Source: JACPYM01 sp031423495 (lineage in GTDB: Bacteria; Acidobacteriota; Blastocatellia; RBC074). Taken from it: a stretch of 64,000 bases of DNA. Shown here one piece after another: positions 14,373-22,004 of this stretch. Location: NCBI GenBank assembly GCA_031423495.1, contig JANPFP010000209.1, positions 1-64,000 on the forward strand, written 5' to 3'. The notes below the pieces were generated by a model. It saw only the letters and a list, made by a program, of their open reading frames with translations, was not told the origin of the DNA and did no database searches. Every line of letters begins with the position of its first letter. Position 1 is the stretch's first letter. Both the position numbers and the translations under genes were made by a program.

Positions 14373-15491
14373 ATGCGTATCCGCGAACTCATCTTCAACA
14401 ACGTGCGCGCCTTTCGCGGCGAGCATCGCATTTCGTTCGTTGACCAATTGACAGATCAGGCAAGTCCGATTTCGGTGATTGCGGGGACGAATGGAACGGG
14501 CAAGACGACGATGCTTGAAGCAATCGCGGCCTTATTCAAATTCGCAGTAACATTGGAGATTCCCCCTGATTCCATCCTGGCTCAAGTCGCTAATGATGGC
14601 TTTGTCAGCTTAACGTTAGAACTTAGCGCGAGCGATATTTCCGAAGATGAATCATCAGAAACACAAACACTGCAATTGATGGTAGGCAAAAGAGAGTTGG
14701 CACCGCATGAATTACCGCCACAATCGCTTTACTGCCTTTCTATTTTTCCTCAACCCGTTTTTGCAATCCCTCGCATTGGGCATGATCTGCCAATCCGACA
14801 ACAATTGGTCAGCAAGATTGCCAAAATGCAGACAACAGAAACTGCGCGGCGTGGCGGGTTACTTTACTTTCCGCAAACTCGCCAGCCGTTTCCCACTTCG
14901 ATAAAAGGCGGAGCGATTGAACTTCAACCGCAACCCTTCGAGTGGCTCTCTCAAGTGGATTCTCCCAGCCAATGGAAAGGCAGTCTGGAAGCGCTCTGGG
15001 TCTGGCAAAACTATCTCGATCTGGAAGCCGGAGCCAAGAACGGCAATGGCTATGGCAATCATGCCAACCTGAGACCTTTTATCGAGTCAGTCGAAGAATC
15101 GTTGAGCAAGCAGCGTAAGATCGTTATTCGGCAAGGGCGCGTGTTAGTACAAGCAGGTTGGCAAAACAACGGCGAGCCTGCTTGGGTCAAGCTTGATCAA
15201 TTGCCTTCAGGCGAGCAGCAGCTTTTGTTTTTGCTGGGCGAACTAACACGTCGTCGTCGCCCTGGCGCAATCATCGCAATTGATGAACCTGAAACCAGTT
15301 TGCATCCAACTTTACAACGAGTACTCGTACATCATTTGCGTAAACTTGCCCGTGAATGGGACTGTCAACTCATCCTCGCTACCCATTCATTGGAGCTACT
15401 GCGCTCCGTTCACGAATCGCAACGCATCAATCTCGATCTACTCAATAAACGCAGGCATTCAGTTAAAGAGTATGCGGAGGCTGCCGGGTGA
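14373..15491 (+). CDS. AAA-family (SMC/OLD-like) ATPase, PARIS AriA-like
   Basis: The 372-residue protein is an ABC-type AAA_15/AAA_21 ATPase: IxNVRAF near the N-terminus, Walker A GTNGTGKTT at 38-46, a signature-like LPSGEQQ at 277-283, Walker B AIIAIDEPETSLHP with Asp304-Glu305, and a switch histidine in ATHS (338). Such ATPases pair with TOPRIM or DUF4435 nucleases in defence systems. In PARIS the ATPase AriA senses phage anti-restriction proteins and releases the DUF4435 toxin AriB. Here the downstream gene is a DUF4435-like protein that overlaps by four bases (GTGA). The codon mix looks more AT-rich than that of the flanking genes, hinting at transfer. Assignment to PARIS proper, rather than another AAA-TOPRIM pair, needs comparison. 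Confidence 0.8.
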   Translation: MRIRELIFNNVRAFRGEHRISFVDQLTDQASPISVIAGTNGTGKTTMLEAIAALFKFAVTLEIPPDSILAQVANDGFVSLTLELSASDISEDESSETQTLQLMVGKRELAPHELPPQSLYCLSIFPQPVFAIPRIGHDLPIRQQLVSKIAKMQTTETARRGGLLYFPQTRQPFPTSIKGGAIELQPQPFEWLSQVDSPSQWKGSLEALWVWQNYLDLEAGAKNGNGYGNHANLRPFIESVEESLSKQRKIVIRQGRVLVQAGWQNNGEPAWVKLDQLPSGEQQLLFLLGELTRRRRPGAIIAIDEPETSLHPTLQRVLVHHLRKLAREWDCQLILATHSLELLRSVHESQRINLDLLNKRRHSVKEYAEAAG

Positions 15492-16369
15492 ACTTACATT
15501 CCGTAGACGAACTCGAAGTCGAACTCGCTACCGGACATGGCATAGCTGTCATCGTGGAAGGGCAAACATACGCGGACGACCCTTTTTATTATGGTCAATG
15601 GTTTGATGCTCGCAGGAGCGAAATTTCATTCTTCCCGCAAAACGGTTGGAGGCAAGTACTCCGAGCCGTGGCTGAATTGCGCGAGCGTAATCTTGCCATT
15701 CCCGTTTACGGCATTATTGATCGTGATTTTTGTGAAGCTCACCAGCTTGATGCCGATTTTGCCGAACGCGGTATCCTGCGCTCTCATCGCTTTACCCTCG
15801 AAAATTACTTACTTGAGCCAGAAGCCTGGGCCGAGGTTTTCCGCTTTATCTTCAGACCAATGCCAGCACATGCCAACGGCTGGAACGACGCAGCGCAAGT
15901 AACCGATTACATCAAAGAAGCTTATCGCAACTGTTTTGTGCTTTCAGCGCATAACCAAATAAATAAATTCGTTCATACACATCATTCTGACCGCGCAGCT
16001 AATACACCAAAAAGATTAAGGGACTTCCTCGACAACCCGCAGGCAATTGACCACATACGAGCTGAACAAAAACTGAAAGAGTGGCAAGAACAACTGGGCA
16101 TTCAAGATAATCTGGTTTCACTCTTTAACGAGCAAATGACCGTGCTGAAAAATGCCGACCTCTCGTTATGGCAACAGCACGTGTCTGGTAAGTACGTACT
16201 CGAAACACTTCGTCGCCAATTTCCCAAACGCCCTGGAGCGGGTCAGTTCGATTTGAAACATTACCTCAACGAATACTTGCGGGCGCTGCCTGCTGCTCCG
16301 CACGACCTAACTATTTTGATTGATCGAATCATTGCGCACGCTGCGCAATTCTCTGAAAGGGCATTATGA
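15488..16369 (+). CDS. DUF4435 (TOPRIM-like) protein, PARIS AriB-like
   Basis: The 293-residue protein has the DUF4435 layout: VIVEGQT with Glu24 near the N-terminus, GIIDRDF with Asp78 and Asp80, and RFTLENYLLEP with Glu105-Asn106 at 101-111, equivalent to the acidic metal site of TOPRIM/OLD nucleases. The C-terminal half is helical and unlike anything I recognise. AriB of PARIS is a protein of this kind that cleaves tRNA when released. The GTG start overlaps the ATPase stop, and its own stop overlaps the next ATG, so the unit is tightly packed. The region around 15900-16100 is visibly AT-rich. Toxic nuclease activity is inferred from family only. Confidence 0.75.
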   Translation: MNLHSVDELEVELATGHGIAVIVEGQTYADDPFYYGQWFDARRSEISFFPQNGWRQVLRAVAELRERNLAIPVYGIIDRDFCEAHQLDADFAERGILRSHRFTLENYLLEPEAWAEVFRFIFRPMPAHANGWNDAAQVTDYIKEAYRNCFVLSAHNQINKFVHTHHSDRAANTPKRLRDFLDNPQAIDHIRAEQKLKEWQEQLGIQDNLVSLFNEQMTVLKNADLSLWQQHVSGKYVLETLRRQFPKRPGAGQFDLKHYLNEYLRALPAAPHDLTILIDRIIAHAAQFSERAL

Positions 16370-16866
16370 CTCATCAGAAAATTCGACTTTGCTTATTGAG
16401 TCTCTGGCTGGGTACCGCGAGCCTGTTCAGCTTTGTCGTAGCGCCTGCCGCGTTCAAAGTGTTGCCGTCGCCGTGGCTGGCGGGCAACGTCGTAAACCGC
16501 GTGCTGGGCGTAACCGAAATCATTGGCATGCTGGTCGGCGTTATGTTGTTGGTGCTTTTGCTGGCAACCAAACCGACGCGGCGCGCGTTGTGGTTTGAAG
16601 GCGTTACGTTGTCGTTGATGACGCTTTCGATGGCGGCGTCAAAATTCATCGTATCGAAAAATCTGCACTCGTTGCGCGAGCAATACGGCGAAGCCTTATC
16701 AACGATGCCGATGGGACACTCAAGCCCGCGCGTTACGTTCGCGCTCTATCATCAGTTTTCTGTCGCATTGATGACTTTCAATTTGCTGGCGACGTTGGTA
16801 CTGATCGTTTATTTGATTCGCCGTCGGCCTGAATCCTCTTCCCTCTCAGGTAAATCGCATGGCTGA
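16366..16866 (+). CDS. DUF4149 (TMEM205-like) membrane protein
   Basis: A 166-residue integral membrane protein with four likely transmembrane helices (about 8-30, 45-67, 75-95 and 125-150). The DUF4149 pattern of an N-terminal LWLGTASLFSFVVAPAAFKVL, a second helix with GVTEIIGML, and a His-rich loop before FALYHQFSVALM is visible. Function unknown. It overlaps the DUF4435 gene by four bases and the pseudouridine synthase gene by eight, so it lies in one transcription unit with both. Confidence 0.8.
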   Translation: MTHQKIRLCLLSLWLGTASLFSFVVAPAAFKVLPSPWLAGNVVNRVLGVTEIIGMLVGVMLLVLLLATKPTRRALWFEGVTLSLMTLSMAASKFIVSKNLHSLREQYGEALSTMPMGHSSPRVTFALYHQFSVALMTFNLLATLVLIVYLIRRRPESSSLSGKSHG

Positions 16867-17812
16867 AATTGAAGAACAGGATTCGTTTGCGTTTCAGTTC
16901 ACCCAAATGCTCGCGCACAAAGAACGCGGCCCGCGGCTGGATGAATTCATCGCGCAGCAACTGCCGCGCGTTAGCCTCACGCGCATCCGCCGTTTGATCG
17001 AAGAGGGCGATGCGTTCGTCAACGACGCCGCGTCACAGAAGGGCTATCGGCTCGTCACGAACGATTGCGTGACCGTCAAGCTCTTTGCGGCGGAAAAATC
17101 TTCGGCGACGCCTGAAAACATTCCGCTCGAAATCCTTTACGAAGACGACGACCTCATCGTCGTCAACAAGCCGGTGGGCATGCTCGTGCATCCCTCGCAC
17201 AGCGAAAAATCGGGCACCTTGCTCAACGCGCTGGCTTATCACTTTTGGCAAACGCACAAGGCTGCGATTCGTCCGGGCTTGGTGCATCGGCTCGACCGTG
17301 ATACGTCAGGCGTAATCGTCATTGCCAAAACGCCGCGCGCGCACCGCACGCTGGCAAAACACTTCCGCGAACGCTGGGTCAAAAAGTTTTACGTGGCGTT
17401 GGTCAGCGGTGTAGTAGAGAAAAACTCCGGCGAAATCGAAGCGCCCATCGGCGCGCGCGACACGGCCTGGCCGCGTTGGTGCGTAATGCCCGAAGCCGAA
17501 GGCGGACGCGCCGCGCAAACTCGTTACACCGTCAAACAACGCTTCGCCGCGCATACGCTGCTCGAACTCGAACCGCTCACCGGGCGCACGCATCAACTAC
17601 GCATTCATTGCCTGCTGTTAGGACATCCGATTGTGGGCGATACGGTTTATCGTGATGAAGACAGCATTGATCCGCTCGTCAAAAGGCATCGCCTCAAACA
17701 TCAATTGCTGCATGCGGCGCGCTTGGAATTTCGCCATCCCGCAACAGGGCAGCCGATGCTGATGGAAGCCCCCTTGCCTGCTGAGTGGAAAGTGCTGAGT
17801 GACAACGAATGA
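16859..17812 (+). CDS. RluA-family 23S rRNA pseudouridine synthase (RluD-like)
   Basis: The 317-residue enzyme has an N-terminal S4 RNA-binding domain (RLDEFIAQQLPRVSLTRIRRLIEEGDAFVNDA) and the RluA catalytic domain with the signature HRLDRDTSGVIVIAKT containing the catalytic Asp, plus LTGRTHQLRIH near the end. It isomerises uridines in rRNA; RluD-type specificity is suggested by the S4 domain but not proved. A second RluA-family gene is at 57045-58007. The gene overlaps its neighbours on both sides. Confidence 0.93.
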   Translation: MAEIEEQDSFAFQFTQMLAHKERGPRLDEFIAQQLPRVSLTRIRRLIEEGDAFVNDAASQKGYRLVTNDCVTVKLFAAEKSSATPENIPLEILYEDDDLIVVNKPVGMLVHPSHSEKSGTLLNALAYHFWQTHKAAIRPGLVHRLDRDTSGVIVIAKTPRAHRTLAKHFRERWVKKFYVALVSGVVEKNSGEIEAPIGARDTAWPRWCVMPEAEGGRAAQTRYTVKQRFAAHTLLELEPLTGRTHQLRIHCLLLGHPIVGDTVYRDEDSIDPLVKRHRLKHQLLHAARLEFRHPATGQPMLMEAPLPAEWKVLSDNE

Positions 17813-18723
17813 GCGACCAACCGACAACCGACAACCAACAACCGACAACCGATCTGCTTATTCTCGGTGGCGGCCCCGGCGGCATCGCAGCTTTGCTGTG
17901 GGCAAACTCCGTAGGGCTGAAAGCCACTTTGCTCGAACCGTCGTCAGAACTCGGCGGACAGTTGCTGCAAATGTTTCATCCAGTGTTGGACTATCCGGGC
18001 TTGCTGCCTGCGGATGGCTCGGCGTTGCGCGATACGTTCAAGCAACATCTTGATACGCTGTCGTTGAGCTATCGTTTGGGCTGTCAGATTGAGTCGGTTG
18101 ATCTGGCGAATAAAACCGTCGTGTGCAATGGCGAAACGCTGACAGCGCGCGCGATCATTATTGCCACAGGCGCGCGGCAACGCTGGCTTGGCATCCCCGG
18201 CGAAGAACTCGCGTGGCATGTGGACGCCAACGCCGAACGCGCTTATCACAATCAGCGCGTCTGCGTCATTGGCGGCGGCGACTCTGCCGTTGAGAACGCG
18301 AACATCCTCGCACGCACTGCCGCGCACGTTACGCTCGTCCATCGCTCAACCAACTTTCGCGCGCGCGCCGAATGGCTGGCGGCGGCACAGTCCACCGCGA
18401 ATATCACCATCCTGACCGAGACGACACCCTTGACCATTCAGGCTGACAGTCTTGAAGTGCAAAACGTGCGCGACGGTTCACGGCAAACGTTGCCCGCTGC
18501 CGCTGTCTTCATTCGCGCAGGCGTCGTGCCGAATACTGAATTATTTGTGGGACAGATCGAATTGGACGAGGCGAGTTACGTGCGAGCGTTTGCGAATCAG
18601 CAGGCTTCGTTGCCGCTGGTTTACGCGATTGGCGATGTAGCCAAACCGGTTTGTTTGAGCGTTGCCACCGCCGCAGGCCACGCGGCAGTGGCGGTGAAAG
18701 ATGCTCAAGAGCGTTTGCGATGA
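17809..18723 (+). CDS. FAD/NAD(P)-dependent oxidoreductase, thioredoxin reductase/FNR-like
   Basis: The 304-residue flavoprotein has two dinucleotide-binding folds: LLILGGGPGGIAALLWA near residue 17 for FAD and CVIGGGDSAVENA near 155 for NAD(P), and a C-terminal AIGDVAKP. The order matches thioredoxin reductases, but the redox CxxC that should precede the second glycine motif is absent (the segment reads EELAWHVDANAERAYHNQ), so it is more likely a ferredoxin- or flavodoxin-NADP reductase-like enzyme. Its ATG overlaps the previous stop (ATGA), and the first 15 residues are encoded by a simple repeat (17817-17852), so they may not be functional. Confidence 0.82.
   Translation: MSDQPTTDNQQPTTDLLILGGGPGGIAALLWANSVGLKATLLEPSSELGGQLLQMFHPVLDYPGLLPADGSALRDTFKQHLDTLSLSYRLGCQIESVDLANKTVVCNGETLTARAIIIATGARQRWLGIPGEELAWHVDANAERAYHNQRVCVIGGGDSAVENANILARTAAHVTLVHRSTNFRARAEWLAAAQSTANITILTETTPLTIQADSLEVQNVRDGSRQTLPAAAVFIRAGVVPNTELFVGQIELDEASYVRAFANQQASLPLVYAIGDVAKPVCLSVATAAGHAAVAVKDAQERLR
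17817..17852. repeat. Imperfect CCGACAACC tandem repeat at a gene start
   Basis: Four imperfect copies of an ACCGACA unit run through the first codons of the flavoprotein gene. The same ACCGACAACC doublet recurs just before the acyltransferase gene at 55914-55931, so this is a dispersed simple-repeat family. Confidence 0.7.
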
Positions 18724-18868
18724 ACGCAAAATGGCTGGGCGTTGCTGAAAACCTTACCATCTTTCAACCAAGCAAAGGCTTGGTTTGACAGCCCCTGCCT
18801 CGCTCCCTAGACTCTTCTGGTTTCGGAAGATAGCGCGCACCGGAACACGTAGTTCCCCAGCAAATTTT

Positions 18869-21319
18869 ATGCAACGCCAAGCCCTCGACACGCTCGAATT
18901 TGTACAACTCCAAGCCGTATTGTTGCAGCGCGTACGCACGCCGCTGGGCGTCACGCTGGCTGAAGCTCTGCCAATTTATACCGAACAAAATCAGATCGTT
19001 CACCATCTCAAACTCACCAGCGAAGGCGTACGTTATTTGCGCGAAGGCACGGCGTTGGACTTGCACGACCTGCCTGATCCACACGCGGCGCTGGGCAAGC
19101 TCTCAGTGCCTGACGTAAACCTCGAACCGCACGAAATTCTAAACACGCTGCGTTTGATTTCAGTCGCGCTGGGCTTGCGCGAAACCTTTCGTTGGGACGA
19201 ACGCAGCGGCCAAGCCGACAACTATCCATTGATTCGCGCGATTACCGATCAAGTGCCGAACTTGCGCAACCTTTATGCCAAGTTGCGCCAACGCATTTCG
19301 CCCACGGGTGAGATCGAAGATTTCGCCAGTCCGGGTTTGCGCGAAGCCCGTTACCAACTTTCGAAGGCGCGCGAGACCTTGCAACGCAAACTCGAAAGCA
19401 TTCTTAAAAAGGCTGATGCCGACCACGCGCTGCGCGATGAGTTCATCACGATTCGCAACGAACGATTTGTGATTCCAATTCGCAACGACAATCGCGGCGC
19501 GGTGCAAGGCGTAGTTCACGGCATGTCTTCATCCGGCCAAACCGCTTTCGTCGAACCGCTCGAAACTATCGAGATGAACAACGAACTCGTGCGGCTGCGC
19601 GAAATCGAAGCCAACGAAGTCGTCAAGGTGTTGTTCGAGATTACCCAAGAGTTGCGCTACGAACGGGAAGCCTTGCAAGTGATGGCTGATGTCATCGGGC
19701 AGGTAGATTTCATCGCGGCGAAAGCACGGCTGGCGCTTGATCAAAACGCGGTTGAGCCTTCGATCAACGAAACTGGCACATTGCATTTGCAGGACGCGCG
19801 GCATCCGTTGCTCGAAGCCAACCTGCGCGCGCAAGGAATTCTGATTGTGCCGCTGTCATTGTCGCTCGACGCGCAACAGCGCGTGATGGTCATCAGCGGC
19901 CCCAACGCAGGCGGCAAAACCGTCGTACTCAAAACCGCTGGCTTGCTCGCGCTGATGGCGCAAGCCGGTTTGCACGTACCCGCCAAATCCGCCGACCTGC
20001 CGATCTTCGCGCAGGTTTATGCGGACATCGGCGACAACCAATCGTTGACGGCGAACTTGTCAACGTTCACCGCGCATCTGGCGAACATCCGCGCGATCAG
20101 CGAATCGTTGATGGCTCCGGCGCTCATCCTGCTTGACGAAGTCGGCACCGGCACCGACCCCGAAGAAGGCTCGGCGCTCGGCGTAGCGATGGTTGACTAC
20201 TTCCGCGAACGCGGCGCGCACGTAATCGTAACGACGCATTACAGCGGGCTGAAGGTTTACGCGACGAATACGCCGGGCGTGGTTACGGCGAGTGTAGAGT
20301 TTGACGAAAAGACGCTGAAGCCTACGTTTCATTTGCTTACGGGCTTGGCAGGTTCGTCGTCGGGCATCGAAATCGCGCGGCGCTTCGGCTTGCCTGCGGC
20401 GATCACTGATCGCGCAGCAGCAAGAGTACAAACCGCGAGCGCGGATGCGGCGGAATTCTTGCGCAAGCTCAAAGAACAGCACGATTCGCAGCGCCAGCAA
20501 CTCGTAGCGCTCGAAGAAGAACGCGCCGCCGTCGCGCAGAAATATGCCAAGCTCGAACTCGAATTCTTTCAGCGCGAACGCGACCGCGAGAAAGAATTCA
20601 AAAACGACCTGCAAAAAGTCGTCGCCGATTTCACCAGCAAAGCCAACGAACTCGTCGGCAAAATCGAAGACGAAGCCGCGCAACGCAAAGTGCGCAAAGA
20701 GGTCGAACGCCGTTCGTCTGAATTGAAAGCAGCAGCGACAATGACAGGACGCAAGCTGCAATTCGATACGAATGTGGCGAAGACGGAAGCGGTGATTGAG
20801 ACGACGGAACCGGAAGTTTTTGAGATTCAAATCGGCGACCGCGTCAAAGTGCTTTCGCTCGGCCAGGACGGCGTTGTCGAATCTATTAGTGCGGGGAACG
20901 ACGAAGTAGTCAGCGTACAAGTCGGCGCGTTACGCTTTCGTGAAGCGCGCGAAAATTTAAGACTGGTCCAACGCAAGGCCGCTCCTAAATCCACCAAAGC
21001 GGGGGCTGCGAATGTCGCCATCGCCGGATTGCCCAAAGGCGTATCGGTGTCGCTCAACGAACAGCGCGAAGACATGCGCAGCGAACTCAACGTCATCGGC
21101 AAAACGGTCAACGAGGCTACGGATGAGGCCGACAAGTTTTTAGACGCGGCCTATATGAACAACCACGAACGCATCCGCATCGTTCACGGCACGGGCATGG
21201 GCGTATTGAAAAAAGCGATGGCTGATTTTCTGACGGGACATCCGCACGTGAGCAAGTTTTATGCGGCTCCGCAGGGAGAAGGCGGCAATGGCGCGACGGT
21301 GGTTGAATTGAAGAAATAG
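18869..21319 (+). CDS. mutS2: Endonuclease MutS2
   Basis: The product, about 816 residues, is MutS2: a MutS-like ATPase core with Walker A GPNAGGKTVV near residue 345, Walker B LILLDEVGTGTDPEEG, HVIVTTHYSG, a long coiled coil rich in Glu and Arg (about 520-640) and a C-terminal Smr nuclease domain with RIVHGTGMGVLKKA. MutS2 has no mismatch-recognition domain; it suppresses recombination and rescues collided ribosomes in other bacteria. I chose the ATG at 18869 (MQRQALDTLEF) because that is where family similarity begins; the longer frame upstream is unconserved. A small stem (AACCAAGC-AAAG-GCTTGGTT, 18766-18785) precedes it. Confidence 0.95.
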   Translation: MQRQALDTLEFVQLQAVLLQRVRTPLGVTLAEALPIYTEQNQIVHHLKLTSEGVRYLREGTALDLHDLPDPHAALGKLSVPDVNLEPHEILNTLRLISVALGLRETFRWDERSGQADNYPLIRAITDQVPNLRNLYAKLRQRISPTGEIEDFASPGLREARYQLSKARETLQRKLESILKKADADHALRDEFITIRNERFVIPIRNDNRGAVQGVVHGMSSSGQTAFVEPLETIEMNNELVRLREIEANEVVKVLFEITQELRYEREALQVMADVIGQVDFIAAKARLALDQNAVEPSINETGTLHLQDARHPLLEANLRAQGILIVPLSLSLDAQQRVMVISGPNAGGKTVVLKTAGLLALMAQAGLHVPAKSADLPIFAQVYADIGDNQSLTANLSTFTAHLANIRAISESLMAPALILLDEVGTGTDPEEGSALGVAMVDYFRERGAHVIVTTHYSGLKVYATNTPGVVTASVEFDEKTLKPTFHLLTGLAGSSSGIEIARRFGLPAAITDRAAARVQTASADAAEFLRKLKEQHDSQRQQLVALEEERAAVAQKYAKLELEFFQRERDREKEFKNDLQKVVADFTSKANELVGKIEDEAAQRKVRKEVERRSSELKAAATMTGRKLQFDTNVAKTEAVIETTEPEVFEIQIGDRVKVLSLGQDGVVESISAGNDEVVSVQVGALRFREARENLRLVQRKAAPKSTKAGAANVAIAGLPKGVSVSLNEQREDMRSELNVIGKTVNEATDEADKFLDAAYMNNHERIRIVHGTGMGVLKKAMADFLTGHPHVSKFYAAPQGEGGNGATVVELKK

Positions 21320-21340
21320 TCTTATCTGTGAGGTAATGAT

Positions 21341-21595
21341 ATGGCTTTGACAAAAGTGGCAGTGATGCTCGAACAAAAGACGTTGATCAGATTAGACGAG
21401 TTGGTGCGGCAGAAAGTTTTTCCTACGCGCAATCAGGCGATTCAGGTTGCGGTGGAAACGGTCATAGCTAAATTGAAACCTTCAGAAAAAAGAAATCGCT
21501 TTGAGGAAGAATGCGCGAAACTTGACCCGAAGGAAAAACAAGCAATGGCTGAAGAAGGAATGTCGTGCTTGTTGCAAGAATGGCCGGAATACTGA
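21341..21595 (+). CDS. Ribbon-helix-helix (CopG-type) DNA-binding protein
   Basis: An 84-residue protein with a short N-terminal strand KVAVMLEQKTLIRLDELV and helices around RNQAIQVAVETVIAKL, the ribbon-helix-helix layout of CopG-like antitoxins and transcription factors. The C-terminal half is charged and helical. It begins 21 bases after mutS2. No toxin gene follows directly; the next gene encodes a membrane coiled-coil protein. It may be a solitary regulator or an orphan antitoxin. Confidence 0.7.
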   Translation: MALTKVAVMLEQKTLIRLDELVRQKVFPTRNQAIQVAVETVIAKLKPSEKRNRFEEECAKLDPKEKQAMAEEGMSCLLQEWPEY

Positions 21596-21629
21596 GAAGC
21601 GATAAAAACGAAATATGATTGGAGGCAAT

Positions 21630-21965
21630 ATGGATAATAGCGACATTATGGTGAACGCTCGCGTCGCAGAACTTGAAATAAAATTGGCTGACACGCTGAA
21701 CCGACTTTCAAGAAGCGAGGGAGCCATCGAACAGCTCAACAAGTCGCTGGCAAGCGGCAACCGACTCACCAGCTGGCAATTCATTATCTTCGTAATTGCG
21801 CTTGCGGGTTCTTTGTCGGGTTCGATGTATTGGGCGACTGGTGTTTTAGAAAGGCGTTTTGACGAACGATTCAGCGCGATGGAAAAACGCTACGAAGAGC
21901 GCAGTGCGCAAATGGAAAAGCGTTTCGACGATTTGCGGGAAGTCGTCTTGTTACAAAAAAAATAA
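21630..21965 (+). CDS. Single-pass membrane coiled-coil protein
   Basis: The 111-residue product has an N-terminal coiled coil (VAELEIKLADTLNRLSRSEG), one transmembrane helix (WQFIIFVIALAGSLSGSMYW, about residues 52-71) and a second coiled coil with imperfect repeats of MEKRYEER / MEKRFDDL. The ATG at 21630 is preceded by GGAGG at five bases, better than the Met five codons upstream. Function unknown. Whether it interacts with the adjacent ribbon-helix-helix protein is not known. Confidence 0.7.
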   Translation: MDNSDIMVNARVAELEIKLADTLNRLSRSEGAIEQLNKSLASGNRLTSWQFIIFVIALAGSLSGSMYWATGVLERRFDERFSAMEKRYEERSAQMEKRFDDLREVVLLQKK

Positions 21966-22004
21966 CCGCGCCGAATTACTCAAGAATTACCGAAGATACC
22001 CCCA

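Noticed and set aside
21341..21965. Toxin-antitoxin pair formed by the ribbon-helix-helix and coiled-coil genes
   Set aside because: The second protein is a single-pass membrane coiled coil with no toxin family resemblance, so there is no support for a TA function beyond adjacency.
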